A DNA stretch of 33,104 nt from Desulfosarcina cetonica JCM 12296 (GCF_001311845.1 NZ_BBCC01000052.1:1-33104), one strand, 5' to 3'. Counted from the stretch's first letter, positions 12,053 through 20,349 are shown. Translations and numbers: made by a program. Notes: generated from the letters alone by a model not told the origin.

Positions 12053-12277
12053 TCAGGTGGTGACCCGGACTTCGACAGCCCATTGCCCTTGCTTTTCAAA
12101 CGCGTCGCATAAAGTAATGAAAGTCTCATCACCACCGGTCTCGAGTGGTCTTCCGCTGGGCGAGTAGATTCTTATCCTTGCCCCTTTTTTCAGATCGGAC
12201 ATTCTGGTTTCACGCCATTTGTTCATGCCCATGTCTTTGAATATTTTGCGGTTGTCGTTTACTTCTTTGAGAATCAT
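12053..12277 (-). CDS. Small protein of unknown function (74 aa)
   Basis: ATG at 12277 is preceded by GGAGG six bases upstream, a strong ribosome binding site. The product is a soluble, basic-to-neutral 74-residue protein (MILKEVNDNRKIFKDMG at the start; GARIRIYSPSGRPLETGGDE in the middle). No family was recognised. It is the first gene downstream of the promoter at 12407-12434 and lies 116 bases ahead of the HMG-CoA-lyase-like gene, so it may head the operon. Its GARIRIYSPSG stretch looks like a small beta-barrel, but this is only an impression. Coding status rests on the ribosome site and position. Confidence 0.6.
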   Translation of the reverse strand: MILKEVNDNRKIFKDMGMNKWRETRMSDLKKGARIRIYSPSGRPLETGGDETFITLCDAFEKQGQWAVEVRVTT

Positions 12278-12406
12278 TGTAGGCCTCCATTAATGTTTAT
12301 TATTGTGGTGAGTTGGCCCTCGTTAACCCCTTCCCCGATGGGGTTTGTTCCATGTGTTGATTACAAGCAATTTTATTTTCCTATTTATATTCTTTTTATT
12401 AATCTA

Positions 12407-12434
12407 ATTATTGTTTTACTCCGTATCCTGTCAA
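12407..12434 (-). promoter_or_regulatory. Sigma70-like promoter for the minus-strand thiolase/PFOR operon
   Basis: On the minus strand TTGACA (12429-12434) is followed after 16 bases by AATAAT (12407-12412), six of six and five of six matches to consensus. Predicted transcription starts near 12400, about 120 bases ahead of the 74-aa gene. Confidence 0.6.
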
Positions 12435-12443
12435 GCTGAAAAG

Positions 12444-12462
12444 CTGTTTCCGGGAGAAACAG
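12444..12462. promoter_or_regulatory. Perfect dyad CTGTTTC-N5-GAAACAG, candidate regulator site
   Basis: A perfect 7+5+7 inverted repeat lies ten bases upstream of the -35 box of the minus-strand promoter, in the 456-base divergent gap 12278-12733 shared with the TetR gene. Size and position suit a dimeric regulator. A hairpin role in RNA is less likely because no gene upstream on either strand needs termination here. Confidence 0.4.
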
Positions 12463-12621
12463 TTATTATTCACTATTCCCATATAATGTTGGATTTTCAG
12501 GCGTTAATTCACGGCAGTTTGGATCGCCGCCGAGGCCGCGACGCAAACGTTTCGCCGGAATATGAAGTTAGTTTTAGTTTATGAATGTAGTCTTAAAAAA
12601 GCGGGCTGGTTTTATATGGAC

Positions 12622-12650
12622 TTGTCTTTTTCATTCCTGAAGACTATGAT
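12622..12650 (+). promoter_or_regulatory. Sigma70-like promoter of the TetR gene at 12734
   Basis: TTGTCT (12622-12627), a 17-base spacer and TATGAT (12645-12650) precede the TetR gene by about 85 bases. The leader contains short palindromes TTCGAA and GAATATTC at 12681-12691 that could serve autoregulation. This is a motif match only. Confidence 0.4.
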
Positions 12651-12733
12651 GGTATTCACAATACGAATAAACACTAACAATTCGAATATTCATTCACCCC
12701 ATGGCCGAATGCGGTGTTTTGGAGATTTGACAT

Positions 12734-13387
12734 ATGGGTATCGAGGAAAGAAAAGAACGCGACAGAAAGATGAGACGTGAACAGATCCAGCAGGCCGCAT
12801 TGGAATTGTTCACCCTCAAAGGGTTCGCGGCCGTGAAAATGGTTGATATTTCAGAACAGTCCGAGCTGAGCATCGCCACGCTCTATCTTTACTATAAAAG
12901 CAAGGACGATCTTTATGCCTCCCTGATTGAGATCGCGCTCGAAGATCTGCATACCCAGGTGGGTGCGATCTACGAAAATAAAAAGTTGTCGCCAAAATCG
13001 AAAATCCTTGCCTTCAAGGATGCGCTTTACCAAACCTACCAGCGGCACCCCACCATTTTAAACATCGTCATCCACGTTCAACTCTACGACACCTTGACGG
13101 CGATTAATCCTGACATTCTTGACCGTCTCAATGACCTGGGCAAACAGATTCTCAAGATGTTTACCGATACCTTTAACGACGGTGTCCGCAATGGAAAGTT
13201 TAAACGCGGTAAAGCCATCGCCCATGCGGATATCCTCTGGTCCACATTCATCGGTCTTTATCTTTTCGAAGAATCCAAGCGCAGGCTCAACCCCAAAAAA
13301 GATTTCTTCAAGGCAACCTTGGATCGCGCCTATAAAATCATCTGTGACGGTATCGCCCGGACGGCGCAGGCGCTCCCCGAATCGTGA
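12734..13387 (+). CDS. TetR/AcrR family transcriptional regulator
   Basis: The 217-residue protein starts MGIEERKERDRKMRREQ. Its N-terminal helix-turn-helix spans about residues 18-62: QAALELFTLKGFAAVKMVDI, then SEQSELSIATLYLYYKSKDDLY, the TetR signature. The C-terminal ligand domain is not similar to a family I can name. It is transcribed away from the thiolase/PFOR operon and toward the end of the mutase operon, with which it is convergent (89-base gap). TetR regulators of acyl-CoA pathways usually repress until an acyl-CoA binds, so control of the flanking catabolic operons is a reasonable guess. Its first residues resemble those of the second TetR protein at 32137, suggesting relatedness. 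Confidence 0.93.
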   Translation: MGIEERKERDRKMRREQIQQAALELFTLKGFAAVKMVDISEQSELSIATLYLYYKSKDDLYASLIEIALEDLHTQVGAIYENKKLSPKSKILAFKDALYQTYQRHPTILNIVIHVQLYDTLTAINPDILDRLNDLGKQILKMFTDTFNDGVRNGKFKRGKAIAHADILWSTFIGLYLFEESKRRLNPKKDFFKATLDRAYKIICDGIARTAQALPES

Positions 13388-13476
13388 AATTCGGTTCTCC
13401 AGAAAGCGCCAGTGATTTTTGATTAAGCAAGTATCGCATAAACCAAATCGTCGGAGGGTTAGTGTTCAAGCGCACA

Positions 13477-14145
13477 TCACCGGAAGTGGGCTTGCAGCCC
13501 CTTCAAAAATGGATTGTGCGCACGCTCGGCAGCGACGGTTGAGAACGTCTCGGGTCCATAATTGTGGCCGGGGAAAATGACCGTTTCATCGGGTAGCGCC
13601 ATTAGCCGGCGATGAATGGACGTCAGAAGCTCCCTTTCGGATCCCACGGGCCCGTCGACACGGCCGATGGAACCGACAAAAAGCGTGTCGCCGGTGAGGC
13701 ACACCCCTAACTGCTCCTGGAACAGGCAGATTCCGCCGGGCGAATGGCCCGGCGTATGGATCACTTGCCATTGGTGTGACCCTATCGTGATAAAATCGCC
13801 ATCGTTGACCACGCGGTCGGCGGGTGGCGATTTCTGGGTAGAGAACATCCTTAACCAGAAATCGCCGATTTTATTCAGATAGGCGGCCTCGTTTTCATGG
13901 ATAACGATTTTTGCACCGGTTTTCGCCTGCATCTCGGCGTTGCCCATGACGTGATCGACGTGTCCGTGTGTGTTTACGATCGACTCGATTTTCAATCCAC
14001 TTGCTTCCGCCATGCCGATCAATCGATCCACATCGTCCGCAGGGTCCACGACGATGGCCCTGCCCGTGGGGATATCGCCGATGAGATAGGCAAAGACGGC
14101 GTGATCACCGACTTCAATCTGCCGAAAAAATATTTGCGCTTCCAT
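13477..14145 (-). CDS. MBL-fold metallo-hydrolase (glyoxalase II-like)
   Basis: The 222-residue protein has the metallo-beta-lactamase metal motifs: THGHVDHVMG, TPGHSPGGICLF, LTGDTLFVGSIGRVD and FPGHNYGPETF, matching the small hydroxyacyl-glutathione-hydrolase-like branch. The start follows AAGGG, and only six bases separate it from the SDR stop, so it is the last gene of the mutase operon. A thioesterase or CoA-ester-clearing role would fit the context, but members also act on glutathione thioesters and other substrates, so the substrate is not assigned. Confidence 0.88.
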   Translation of the reverse strand: MEAQIFFRQIEVGDHAVFAYLIGDIPTGRAIVVDPADDVDRLIGMAEASGLKIESIVNTHGHVDHVMGNAEMQAKTGAKIVIHENEAAYLNKIGDFWLRMFSTQKSPPADRVVNDGDFITIGSHQWQVIHTPGHSPGGICLFQEQLGVCLTGDTLFVGSIGRVDGPVGSERELLTSIHRRLMALPDETVIFPGHNYGPETFSTVAAERAHNPFLKGLQAHFR

Positions 14146-14151
14146 TTCGCG

Positions 14152-14946
14152 CTATCCCTTGGACCCCAGGCGAAGCCCCCCATGCAGAAAGTAGGTTTCT
14201 CCGGCGACGGCTTCATTGCGATACAACTCGCCGATCAGGGAGGCCACTTCCTCGGGTTCAATCAGTCGGTTAATGGGAACGTTTTCAATGATTCGATCCA
14301 ATGCCTTCTGATTCATTCCCCTGACCATCTCCGTGCCCACGTACCCCGGGGCAACGGCGACACATCTGATTTTATCGGCGAGTTTTTTCCTGAAAAATTC
14401 AGCGGTAATGACTTTGGGAATCACCGACATGGCCGCCTTTGTCGACGAATAGTTGATCTGCCCGGCAGTGCCCAACGAGCCGGTGGAAGAGATGAGGCAG
14501 ATCAGCCCCTTGCAGCCGCCGTTGATCATCTGCTCGGCGCACTCGCGGATCGTCAGGAAAACGCCGGTCAGATTGATATCGACCACTTTTTGAAATTGGG
14601 CCAATGTCATCTTTCCGCTGACTTTGCCGGTTTCCCGATCGGTGGCCACGAATAGACCGTCATTGATGATACCGGCGCACGGAACCACCAGATTGATCGC
14701 CCCGAATTTTTCCATGGCCAACGTCGCCAGCGCGTTACAGTCCGCTTCGCTGGTGACGTCACACGTCATGGTGACCACCTCACCGCCCATGGCCTGAATC
14801 GCGTCTTCAACCCTTTTCAGGCTTTCCTGGCTGACATCACCGAGGACAACTTTCCCCTGGTGTTGAACCCAGTACTTGGCGATGGTTTCGCCGATACCGC
14901 TTCCCCCACCGGTAATGACGGCAACTGAATTTTCTATCGACAGCAT
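14152..14946 (-). CDS. Short-chain dehydrogenase/reductase (probable 3-hydroxyacyl-CoA dehydrogenase)
   Basis: The start at 14946 (MLSIENSVAVITGG) is chosen because an upstream in-frame ATG (14964) overlaps the GGGGAGG ribosome site that serves this one. The 264-residue protein has the NAD-binding TGGGSGIGE, the NAG-like region VVPCAGIIND, and the catalytic Ser and YSSTK (Tyr-x3-Lys). An acidic residue after the second strand (LGDVSQES) suggests NAD rather than NADP. It resembles HSD10-type 3-hydroxyacyl-CoA dehydrogenases, including the extra loop ATDRETGKVSGKMTLAQF. In the acetone route of D. biacutus and D. cetonica an NAD-dependent dehydrogenase oxidises 3-hydroxybutyryl-CoA to acetoacetyl-CoA, and its place directly after meaB fits that step. 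The substrate is inferred from context. Confidence 0.88.
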   Translation of the reverse strand: MLSIENSVAVITGGGSGIGETIAKYWVQHQGKVVLGDVSQESLKRVEDAIQAMGGEVVTMTCDVTSEADCNALATLAMEKFGAINLVVPCAGIINDGLFVATDRETGKVSGKMTLAQFQKVVDINLTGVFLTIRECAEQMINGGCKGLICLISSTGSLGTAGQINYSSTKAAMSVIPKVITAEFFRKKLADKIRCVAVAPGYVGTEMVRGMNQKALDRIIENVPINRLIEPEEVASLIGELYRNEAVAGETYFLHGGLRLGSKG

Positions 14947-14982
14947 TTGGTTGGTCCTCCCCATTGAGTTTGTGTGTTCGCA

Positions 14983-15972
14983 TTACACGCCCTTGGCCCA
15001 CTTTTCAGATGGCTGCATATCCTTGGACAACCATGCGGTGACGATCTGCCTGGCTGCATTCTGTGGGTCGATACGGTGTTCACAGACATTGTCCAACGCC
15101 TTGCCGAAATCATTTCCATTGTAAATGTCGCTCAGAATGGTTTTTATGAATTCGGTTTCGATATTTCGTTTGAGCTCTTCTCGGATCTGACGCTGGCGAC
15201 GTTGCTTGATCTTCTTGTCGCAATTCAGATAGCGTCGGTGCTCGCCCAACCCCTCGTAAAGGGTATCCACGCCCTTGTTCAGCGATGCGGACGTCTTGAT
15301 GATCGGTGGTTTCCAGCTGAGCCGGTAATCAATGCGGTCCAGCATTCCCTTCAAGGCGTGGGCGATATTTTCCGCACCGGGGCGATCGCATTTGTTAACC
15401 ACGAAGATATCGGCGACTTCGATCAAGCCGGCCTTCATGATTTGGACGCCGTCTCCCGACTCCGGCGTTAAAATCACCACGACGGTATCCGTTGCCTTGG
15501 CCACATCCAGCTCGGATTGTCCGACACCCACCGTTTCAATGATGATGATGTCTTTGCCGCAGGCATCGAGAATTCTGGCCGCCTCTTTTGTCGTGCGGGA
15601 TAAGCCGCCCATGATGTTTCCGGAACTCATGCTGCGGAAAAAGTAGTTATACTCCGTTTTTTTGATGTTCACCCGAACCCGGTCGCCCAAAAGGGCGCCA
15701 CCGGAGAACGGGCTGCTCGGATCGACGGCAATGACCCCGACATTCTTGCCATTTTTACAAAACATCTTGACCAGTTTGTCGACCGTCGTACTCTTGCCTG
15801 CTCCGGGGGCGCCGGTAATACCGATATAATAGGCTTTCCCGGAGAAGGGGTACAATTGTCGCATGATGTACGGGGCCTGTTCATCATCGCGTTCAACAAG
15901 GGAAATCAATCTTGACGTACAGGCTTTATCTCCCGTTAGGGCGGATGCGATAATATCGTCGATCTTTTTCAT
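14983..15972 (-). CDS. meaB: MeaB/ArgK-type GTPase, chaperone of the B12-dependent acyl-CoA mutase
   Basis: The 329-residue G3E P-loop GTPase has Walker A GAPGAGKST, the MeaB signature VDPSSPFSGGALLGDRVRV, ETVGVGQSE as the G3 region and NKCD as the base-recognition motif. The N-terminal helices (LISLVERDDEQA) and C-terminal dimerisation arm also fit. It gates loading of adenosylcobalamin onto, and removal of damaged cofactor from, its partner mutase. The gene lies 29 bases downstream of the B12-binding subunit, as in many mutase operons including that of 2-hydroxyisobutyryl-CoA mutase. It is complete and looks functional. Confidence 0.95.
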   Translation of the reverse strand: MKKIDDIIASALTGDKACTSRLISLVERDDEQAPYIMRQLYPFSGKAYYIGITGAPGAGKSTTVDKLVKMFCKNGKNVGVIAVDPSSPFSGGALLGDRVRVNIKKTEYNYFFRSMSSGNIMGGLSRTTKEAARILDACGKDIIIIETVGVGQSELDVAKATDTVVVILTPESGDGVQIMKAGLIEVADIFVVNKCDRPGAENIAHALKGMLDRIDYRLSWKPPIIKTSASLNKGVDTLYEGLGEHRRYLNCDKKIKQRRQRQIREELKRNIETEFIKTILSDIYNGNDFGKALDNVCEHRIDPQNAARQIVTAWLSKDMQPSEKWAKGV

Positions 15973-16001
15973 GTTTCACCATGCATTCGCTAAGTTGAAA
16001 A

Positions 16002-16400
16002 CTATGCCAAGGCGACCGTAGACCTTATCCCATCGATAATCACCTGCATGGGCGTATCCGGCAGGTAGACCTTTGCGATTCCATGTTCCTCTTCCAGACT
16101 ACGGGCATCTTTGGGTGCCATGACGCCGCCCATGAAAACCTTGATGTGATCCAGGCCTCTTTCCTTGAGCAGGCGCACGACTTTCGGCCCCAAGGTCAAA
16201 TGACTGCCACCCAGGGAGCTCAAGCCAATGACGTCGGCGTCTTCTTCAACCGCTGCTTCCACGATCTGTTCCGGAAACTTATTTCCCAGATAGATCACTT
16301 CCATTCCGGAATCCTTAAGAAATTGGGATACCAGATATACACCTCGCCAATGAATATCCAGGCCCAGCTTGGCCATGACCACCCTGATCTTTCTTTCCAT
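16002..16400 (-). CDS. B12-binding small subunit of acyl-CoA mutase
   Basis: The start at 16400 is preferred over a further in-frame ATG at 16466: GGGAG stands nine bases before 16400, and the resulting 132 residues match free-standing B12 subunits. The cobalamin-binding signature is intact: GLDIHWRG (Asp15, His17, Gly20; His17 would be the lower ligand), followed by GLSSLGGSH and MGGVMAP. It pairs with the large subunit encoded just upstream to form an adenosylcobalamin-dependent mutase. Separate large and small subunits are typical of isobutyryl- and 2-hydroxyisobutyryl-CoA mutases and of archaeal-type methylmalonyl-CoA mutases. Confidence 0.93.
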   Translation of the reverse strand: MERKIRVVMAKLGLDIHWRGVYLVSQFLKDSGMEVIYLGNKFPEQIVEAAVEEDADVIGLSSLGGSHLTLGPKVVRLLKERGLDHIKVFMGGVMAPKDARSLEEEHGIAKVYLPDTPMQVIIDGIRSTVALA

Positions 16401-16509
16401 ATTCGCCATCTCCCTTATTTTATTCAAGTAATCGTATGTCCGGCCGATCCTCTCACGCACCCGCACGATGCGTCATGCGCGCATTTTGCACCGAGACGGT
16501 TGACACCGG

Positions 16510-18234
16510 TTATAAGAGCGGAAATGCCCAAAGTCCGAACTCTTCCCTGAAGGTCTCTTCAATTTCACCCAGCGTCACCAGGTTTTTCACGGCCTCGAGA
16601 CAGTGGGGCACCAGGTTTTCTTCACGATGACATGCATCTTTCAGGGCATCCAGACATTCCTGAACCTTGGTGCTGCTGCGCTCTTTTCTCAGTTTTTCCA
16701 ATTTGGTTTTCTGCCGGCTGTAGGTTTCGGGGTACTCGTAGACTTCGATGGCTTTTGTCTCTTTTTCCGCGGCAACCTGGAAGTTGACACCGACGATCTT
16801 CATCTCGCCGCTTTCGATCTTCTTCTGGTAGTCCATGTTGTAGGTGCTGATTTCACGGTGCAGCCAGCCGTCTTCAACGGCCTTGACCAACCCGCCCATG
16901 CCTTCGATTTTATTGATGTGGTCCCAGATCCGCTGGACCATCTGGTCGGTGAGGTATTCCACATAATAGGATCCGGCCAAGGGATCCACCGTGCTACAGA
17001 TGCCGGTTTCGGCTTGGAGAATCTGTTGCGTGCGAAGCGAAAGCAGTGCCGCCTCTTCAGTCGGGGCTGAATACGCCTCATCGTAGGAGTCGATATGCAG
17101 GGATTGACACCCGCCCAATACGGCCGCCATTCCCTGGAAAGCGGATCGCGCCACGTTGTTGAGGGGTTCCGTGGCCGGCAAGGTTACCCCGGCCGTCTGC
17201 ACATGGAAGCGCATGAGCAACGATTTGGGTTTTTGCGCATTATAGCGTTCTTTCATCAGCTGGTACCAGACCTTACGGCTGGCCCGGCATTTGGCGATCT
17301 CTTCGAAGAAATCATTGTGCAGATCCCAGAAAAAAGACATCCGGGGCGCGAAATCGTCGATCTTCATGCCCCTTCGGATCAATTCATCGGCGGTGGCCAT
17401 GGCATTGGCGATGGCCGTGCCGACTTCTCCCACGGCATCGGTGCCGGCTTCGCGGAGATTATAGCCGTTGTAGCTTACCGGGTTCCATCGGGGGATATTC
17501 TTGCATACCCATTCGATGACATCACATTGCATGCGGAAGGATGCCTGGGGGGGAAGAATCTCAGGAGCGCTTCCCACACAGGTCTCCATGATGAAGTCAT
17601 TCTGGCAGGTGCCGGCAACACTCGTCCAGGGGGTTCCCCGCTGTTCGGCCACGGCAAAGTACATGGCCGGAATAACCAGGCTGGTGCTGGGCAGATGGGT
17701 AACAATGTTGGTACTCGCCGTTCCCAGATCGATGTCCTTGAAGAAGGCGTCGATATCCCAGATGGAATCCACTGCCGCACCACAGGCACCGACGTTGCCT
17801 TCGGCTTCGGGATCGTCGGAGTTATAACCCCGGACGGTGGGCAAATCGAAGAGGATGGATATGCCCGTTGCGCCATGGTCGAGCAGGTAGCAGACCCTTT
17901 CGTTACAGTCTTCCGGTGCGCCCAGCCCGGCTAGCTGGCGGACGGTGAAGAATCTTCCCCGGTACATATTGGGGTAGACGCCGCGCAGATAGGGCGGGTG
18001 TCCGGAAAAGCCAATGTCTTCCGTGTAATTGAGATGGTCGATGTCAGCCGGGGTATAAATCAATTTGATCGGAATGCCTGAATGCGTAAAATACTTGCCT
18101 TCCGATTCACGATCCGCATCCCGCAAACTATTATCGAACCAATCCTGATAGTTTGCCTTGATTTGCTTCACATGTTCTTCGCTGAACAGACACTCTGGCG
18201 GGCTTTGATTACGGACTTGACGGGTTTCAAGCAT
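16510..18234 (-). CDS. Acyl-CoA mutase large subunit, divergent from methylmalonyl-CoA mutase (candidate 2-hydroxyisobutyryl-CoA mutase)
   Basis: The start at 18234 (MLETRQVRNQ) follows AGGAGGATAT, giving 574 residues. The TIM-barrel mutase core is clear: RGVYPNMYRGRFFTVRQLAG, FDLPTVRGYNSDDPEAEG, FAPRMSFFW, RFHVQTAGV, GCQSLHIDSYDEA and VDPLAGSYYVE. Aligned by eye with Propionibacterium methylmalonyl-CoA mutase, Tyr89 is Leu101, Ala116 is Leu128, carboxylate-binding Arg207 is Gly221 and His244 is Asn259. His328, Gln330 and Gln361 equivalents remain. Loss of Arg207 argues against a dicarboxylic CoA ester. Bacterial 2-hydroxyisobutyryl-CoA mutase has Ile and Asp at the first two positions, so this enzyme differs from that too. 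Context with SDR, thiolase and the TDP enzyme supports the SRB ketone pathway mutase. It is first in its operon. Confidence 0.9.
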   Translation of the reverse strand: MLETRQVRNQSPPECLFSEEHVKQIKANYQDWFDNSLRDADRESEGKYFTHSGIPIKLIYTPADIDHLNYTEDIGFSGHPPYLRGVYPNMYRGRFFTVRQLAGLGAPEDCNERVCYLLDHGATGISILFDLPTVRGYNSDDPEAEGNVGACGAAVDSIWDIDAFFKDIDLGTASTNIVTHLPSTSLVIPAMYFAVAEQRGTPWTSVAGTCQNDFIMETCVGSAPEILPPQASFRMQCDVIEWVCKNIPRWNPVSYNGYNLREAGTDAVGEVGTAIANAMATADELIRRGMKIDDFAPRMSFFWDLHNDFFEEIAKCRASRKVWYQLMKERYNAQKPKSLLMRFHVQTAGVTLPATEPLNNVARSAFQGMAAVLGGCQSLHIDSYDEAYSAPTEEAALLSLRTQQILQAETGICSTVDPLAGSYYVEYLTDQMVQRIWDHINKIEGMGGLVKAVEDGWLHREISTYNMDYQKKIESGEMKIVGVNFQVAAEKETKAIEVYEYPETYSRQKTKLEKLRKERSSTKVQECLDALKDACHREENLVPHCLEAVKNLVTLGEIEETFREEFGLWAFPLL

Positions 18235-18324
18235 ATATCCTCCTGTTGTGTTGTTGCAGACCACCTTTATTCATGTGGTGCTTACGATGTGCGGAAAAAA
18301 AAGGATTGACACCGAAGTATAATT

Positions 18325-18362
18325 CTCATGCTCAGTATGAGTAAAAAATAAATCTATGTCAA
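18325..18362 (-). promoter_or_regulatory. Promoter and overlapping operator of the mutase operon
   Basis: On the minus strand TTGACA (18357-18362), a 17-base spacer and CATACT (18334-18339) form a sigma70-like promoter. A 17-base dyad, CTCATACTGAGCATGAG (18325-18341), covers the -10 box and the likely start site. It is symmetrical except for one base pair and the centre. This is the standard layout for repression by a TetR-type dimer. It ends 90 bases upstream of the mutase start codon. The rest of the 243-base gap 18235-18477 is AT-rich, with nothing else recognised. Confidence 0.6.
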
Positions 18363-18477
18363 TATATTAACTGAATTATAGTTAGTAAGCACTATTAATG
18401 TATGCTGGCAAGCTGGGGAATAACGCTATTTTATAACCATTAGCCCGGAGAACAGGTAGATAGAGAGCCTTAAGGGA

Positions 18478-20349
18478 CTACTCTTCGGAGCTTCCATAGA
18501 AGTTCATTTCGATGCGATAACCATCTTCTTCGCTCAGTGTTACGTTGGCATTCGGATAGCGCTTGGTGAATACATGGATCATCGCCGAGTTGTTTTCCAA
18601 GACGGAAGCGCCAAACCATTTATATCCATTTTCAATGGCTATCTTCTCCATTTCTTGAAGAAGATAAGACGCGATGCCCATATTCTGAAAATCTTCACGC
18701 ACCACAAAAGCGATTTCCGCTCCCAAGTTCGTGCCTTCCGAATAGGAGCCGACGGCAATGATTTCCTGATGGTTGACATTCTGATTGACCCCGATCAAGG
18801 TGATGTTTTTGCGGTAATCGATCGCCGACCATTCTTGTTGCGCCAGTTCGTGGGTAAACAGCTCCATTTGATAAAAATAGCGCCGATAGACGGTTTCCTT
18901 TTCCAACGAATAAAAGAAATTTCGATAGGCAAATTCATCCGACGGCAACAATGGCCGGAAGGAAAGAACCTTGCCATTTCTCAGCTCGTAGGTACTTTTA
19001 TAGGCTTCAAGAAACAGCAGGTCATCGAACGAGGGGGGAATCTGGTCTTGGAAAATATAATGCCGTTGTTTGGCCACGTTGATCAATTCGGCGCGGAAAT
19101 CCGGATGCGCAATCTGCGCCAGTTCCATGACCCGCTGATAAACGCCCTTTCCATGAAGCGTTGCGATCCCATATTCGGTAACCACATAATGGACATCACC
19201 ACGCGTCGTCGCGACCCCGGCACCCAGACTCAAATGCGGCACGATCCTGGAAATCGTCCCCTTTTTTGCCGTTGACGGCAGGGCAATAATCGAAAAGCCG
19301 CCCTTGGACATGGAACTGCCACGTAAGAAATCGACCTGGTCGCCAATGCCGCTATAAAAAATGAAACCCAACGAATCCGAACACACCTGCCCGGTCAAGT
19401 CGACTTCCAGGGCCGAACTGATCGATATCATACGCTCATTACAGGCGATCACGGTGGGGTTGCTCACATAATCCGATGTGCTGAAGTAAAACATGGGATT
19501 GTTATTGACATACTGGTAGATTTTTTCGCTTCCCATGCACATCGATGCAACGGATCGTCCGATGAGGTGGGTCTTCTTTGAGTTGTTGATGACATTGCTT
19601 TTGAAAAGGGGAATGAAACTATCGGTGATCAATTGGGTATGCAGGCCCAGATCCTTTTTATTGCCCAAATACGCCAATATCGCATGGGGCAGTGACCCAA
19701 ATCCGATCTGGAGCGTCGCACCATCTTGAACCAGCTGGGATACATAGTGGCCGATCCGTCGTACCACCTCGGCATTTTTGATTCTCGGCGCAAAACCGAG
19801 CAGCGGCTCTTCATGCCACACCACATGATCCAGTTTTTCCACGTGGACAAAAGCGTCCCCAAAGGTTCTTGGCATCAATGGGTTGATCTGGGCGATGACC
19901 ACCCGTGCATTTTCCAGGGCGGCCTTGGTGACATCGACGGAAATCCCCAAGCTGCAATAGCCAAATCGATCCGGTGGACTCACTTGAACCAGGGCAACAT
20001 CGATTCCGATCAAGCCATTGGTGAACAAACCCGGAATCTGTGACAGATAGGCCGGAATATATTCGATCTTGCCTTCAAACGCGGCGGCTTGCATGGGCAC
20101 ACTGATAAAAAACAACTTCAGCGCGAAGCGTTTGAAAAATTGATCGTCTTTAATGTACTGGGAAAGCGTGTAGGACAGCATTTGGTAAAGCACAACATCC
20201 TCGACATCGGTTTTTTCGATTAATGTCCTGATCAGATGTTGCGGCTCGCCAACGCCGGTTCCGATGAAGACCCTGGATCCTTTCTTGATTTTCGCCAATG
20301 CTTTTTGTGCGTCAATTGTCTTCAGGTCGGAAGGAATTGTAGCAGTCAT
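18478..20349 (-). CDS. Acetyl-CoA hydrolase/CoA-transferase fused to a GNAT acetyltransferase domain
   Basis: The start at 20349 (MTATIPSDLK) follows AAGGA; a TTG 45 bases upstream in frame lacks a site. Of 623 residues, about 1-440 are an acetyl-CoA hydrolase/transferase of the Cat/AbfT type: GSRVFIGTGVGEPQHL, QVSPPDRFGYCSLGISVDV, SSALEVDLTGQVCSDS (likely catalytic glutamate) and FYSGIGDQVDFLRG. The last 170 form a GNAT domain (FRPLLPSDEFAYRNFFYSLE; VREDFQNMGIASYLL as the acetyl-CoA loop). The first part would move CoA between acetyl-CoA and another acid, activating substrates without ATP. The fused GNAT could regulate by lysine acetylation. This fusion occurs in several deltaproteobacterial genomes, to my recollection. 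Partner acids are not evident. Confidence 0.9.
   Translation of the reverse strand: MTATIPSDLKTIDAQKALAKIKKGSRVFIGTGVGEPQHLIRTLIEKTDVEDVVLYQMLSYTLSQYIKDDQFFKRFALKLFFISVPMQAAAFEGKIEYIPAYLSQIPGLFTNGLIGIDVALVQVSPPDRFGYCSLGISVDVTKAALENARVVIAQINPLMPRTFGDAFVHVEKLDHVVWHEEPLLGFAPRIKNAEVVRRIGHYVSQLVQDGATLQIGFGSLPHAILAYLGNKKDLGLHTQLITDSFIPLFKSNVINNSKKTHLIGRSVASMCMGSEKIYQYVNNNPMFYFSTSDYVSNPTVIACNERMISISSALEVDLTGQVCSDSLGFIFYSGIGDQVDFLRGSSMSKGGFSIIALPSTAKKGTISRIVPHLSLGAGVATTRGDVHYVVTEYGIATLHGKGVYQRVMELAQIAHPDFRAELINVAKQRHYIFQDQIPPSFDDLLFLEAYKSTYELRNGKVLSFRPLLPSDEFAYRNFFYSLEKETVYRRYFYQMELFTHELAQQEWSAIDYRKNITLIGVNQNVNHQEIIAVGSYSEGTNLGAEIAFVVREDFQNMGIASYLLQEMEKIAIENGYKWFGASVLENNSAMIHVFTKRYPNANVTLSEEDGYRIEMNFYGSSEE

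Noticed and set aside
16510..18234. Annotation as ordinary methylmalonyl-CoA mutase
   Set aside because: The carboxylate-binding Arg and active-site Tyr and His equivalents are replaced, and the surrounding genes fit a hydroxyacyl-CoA rearrangement.
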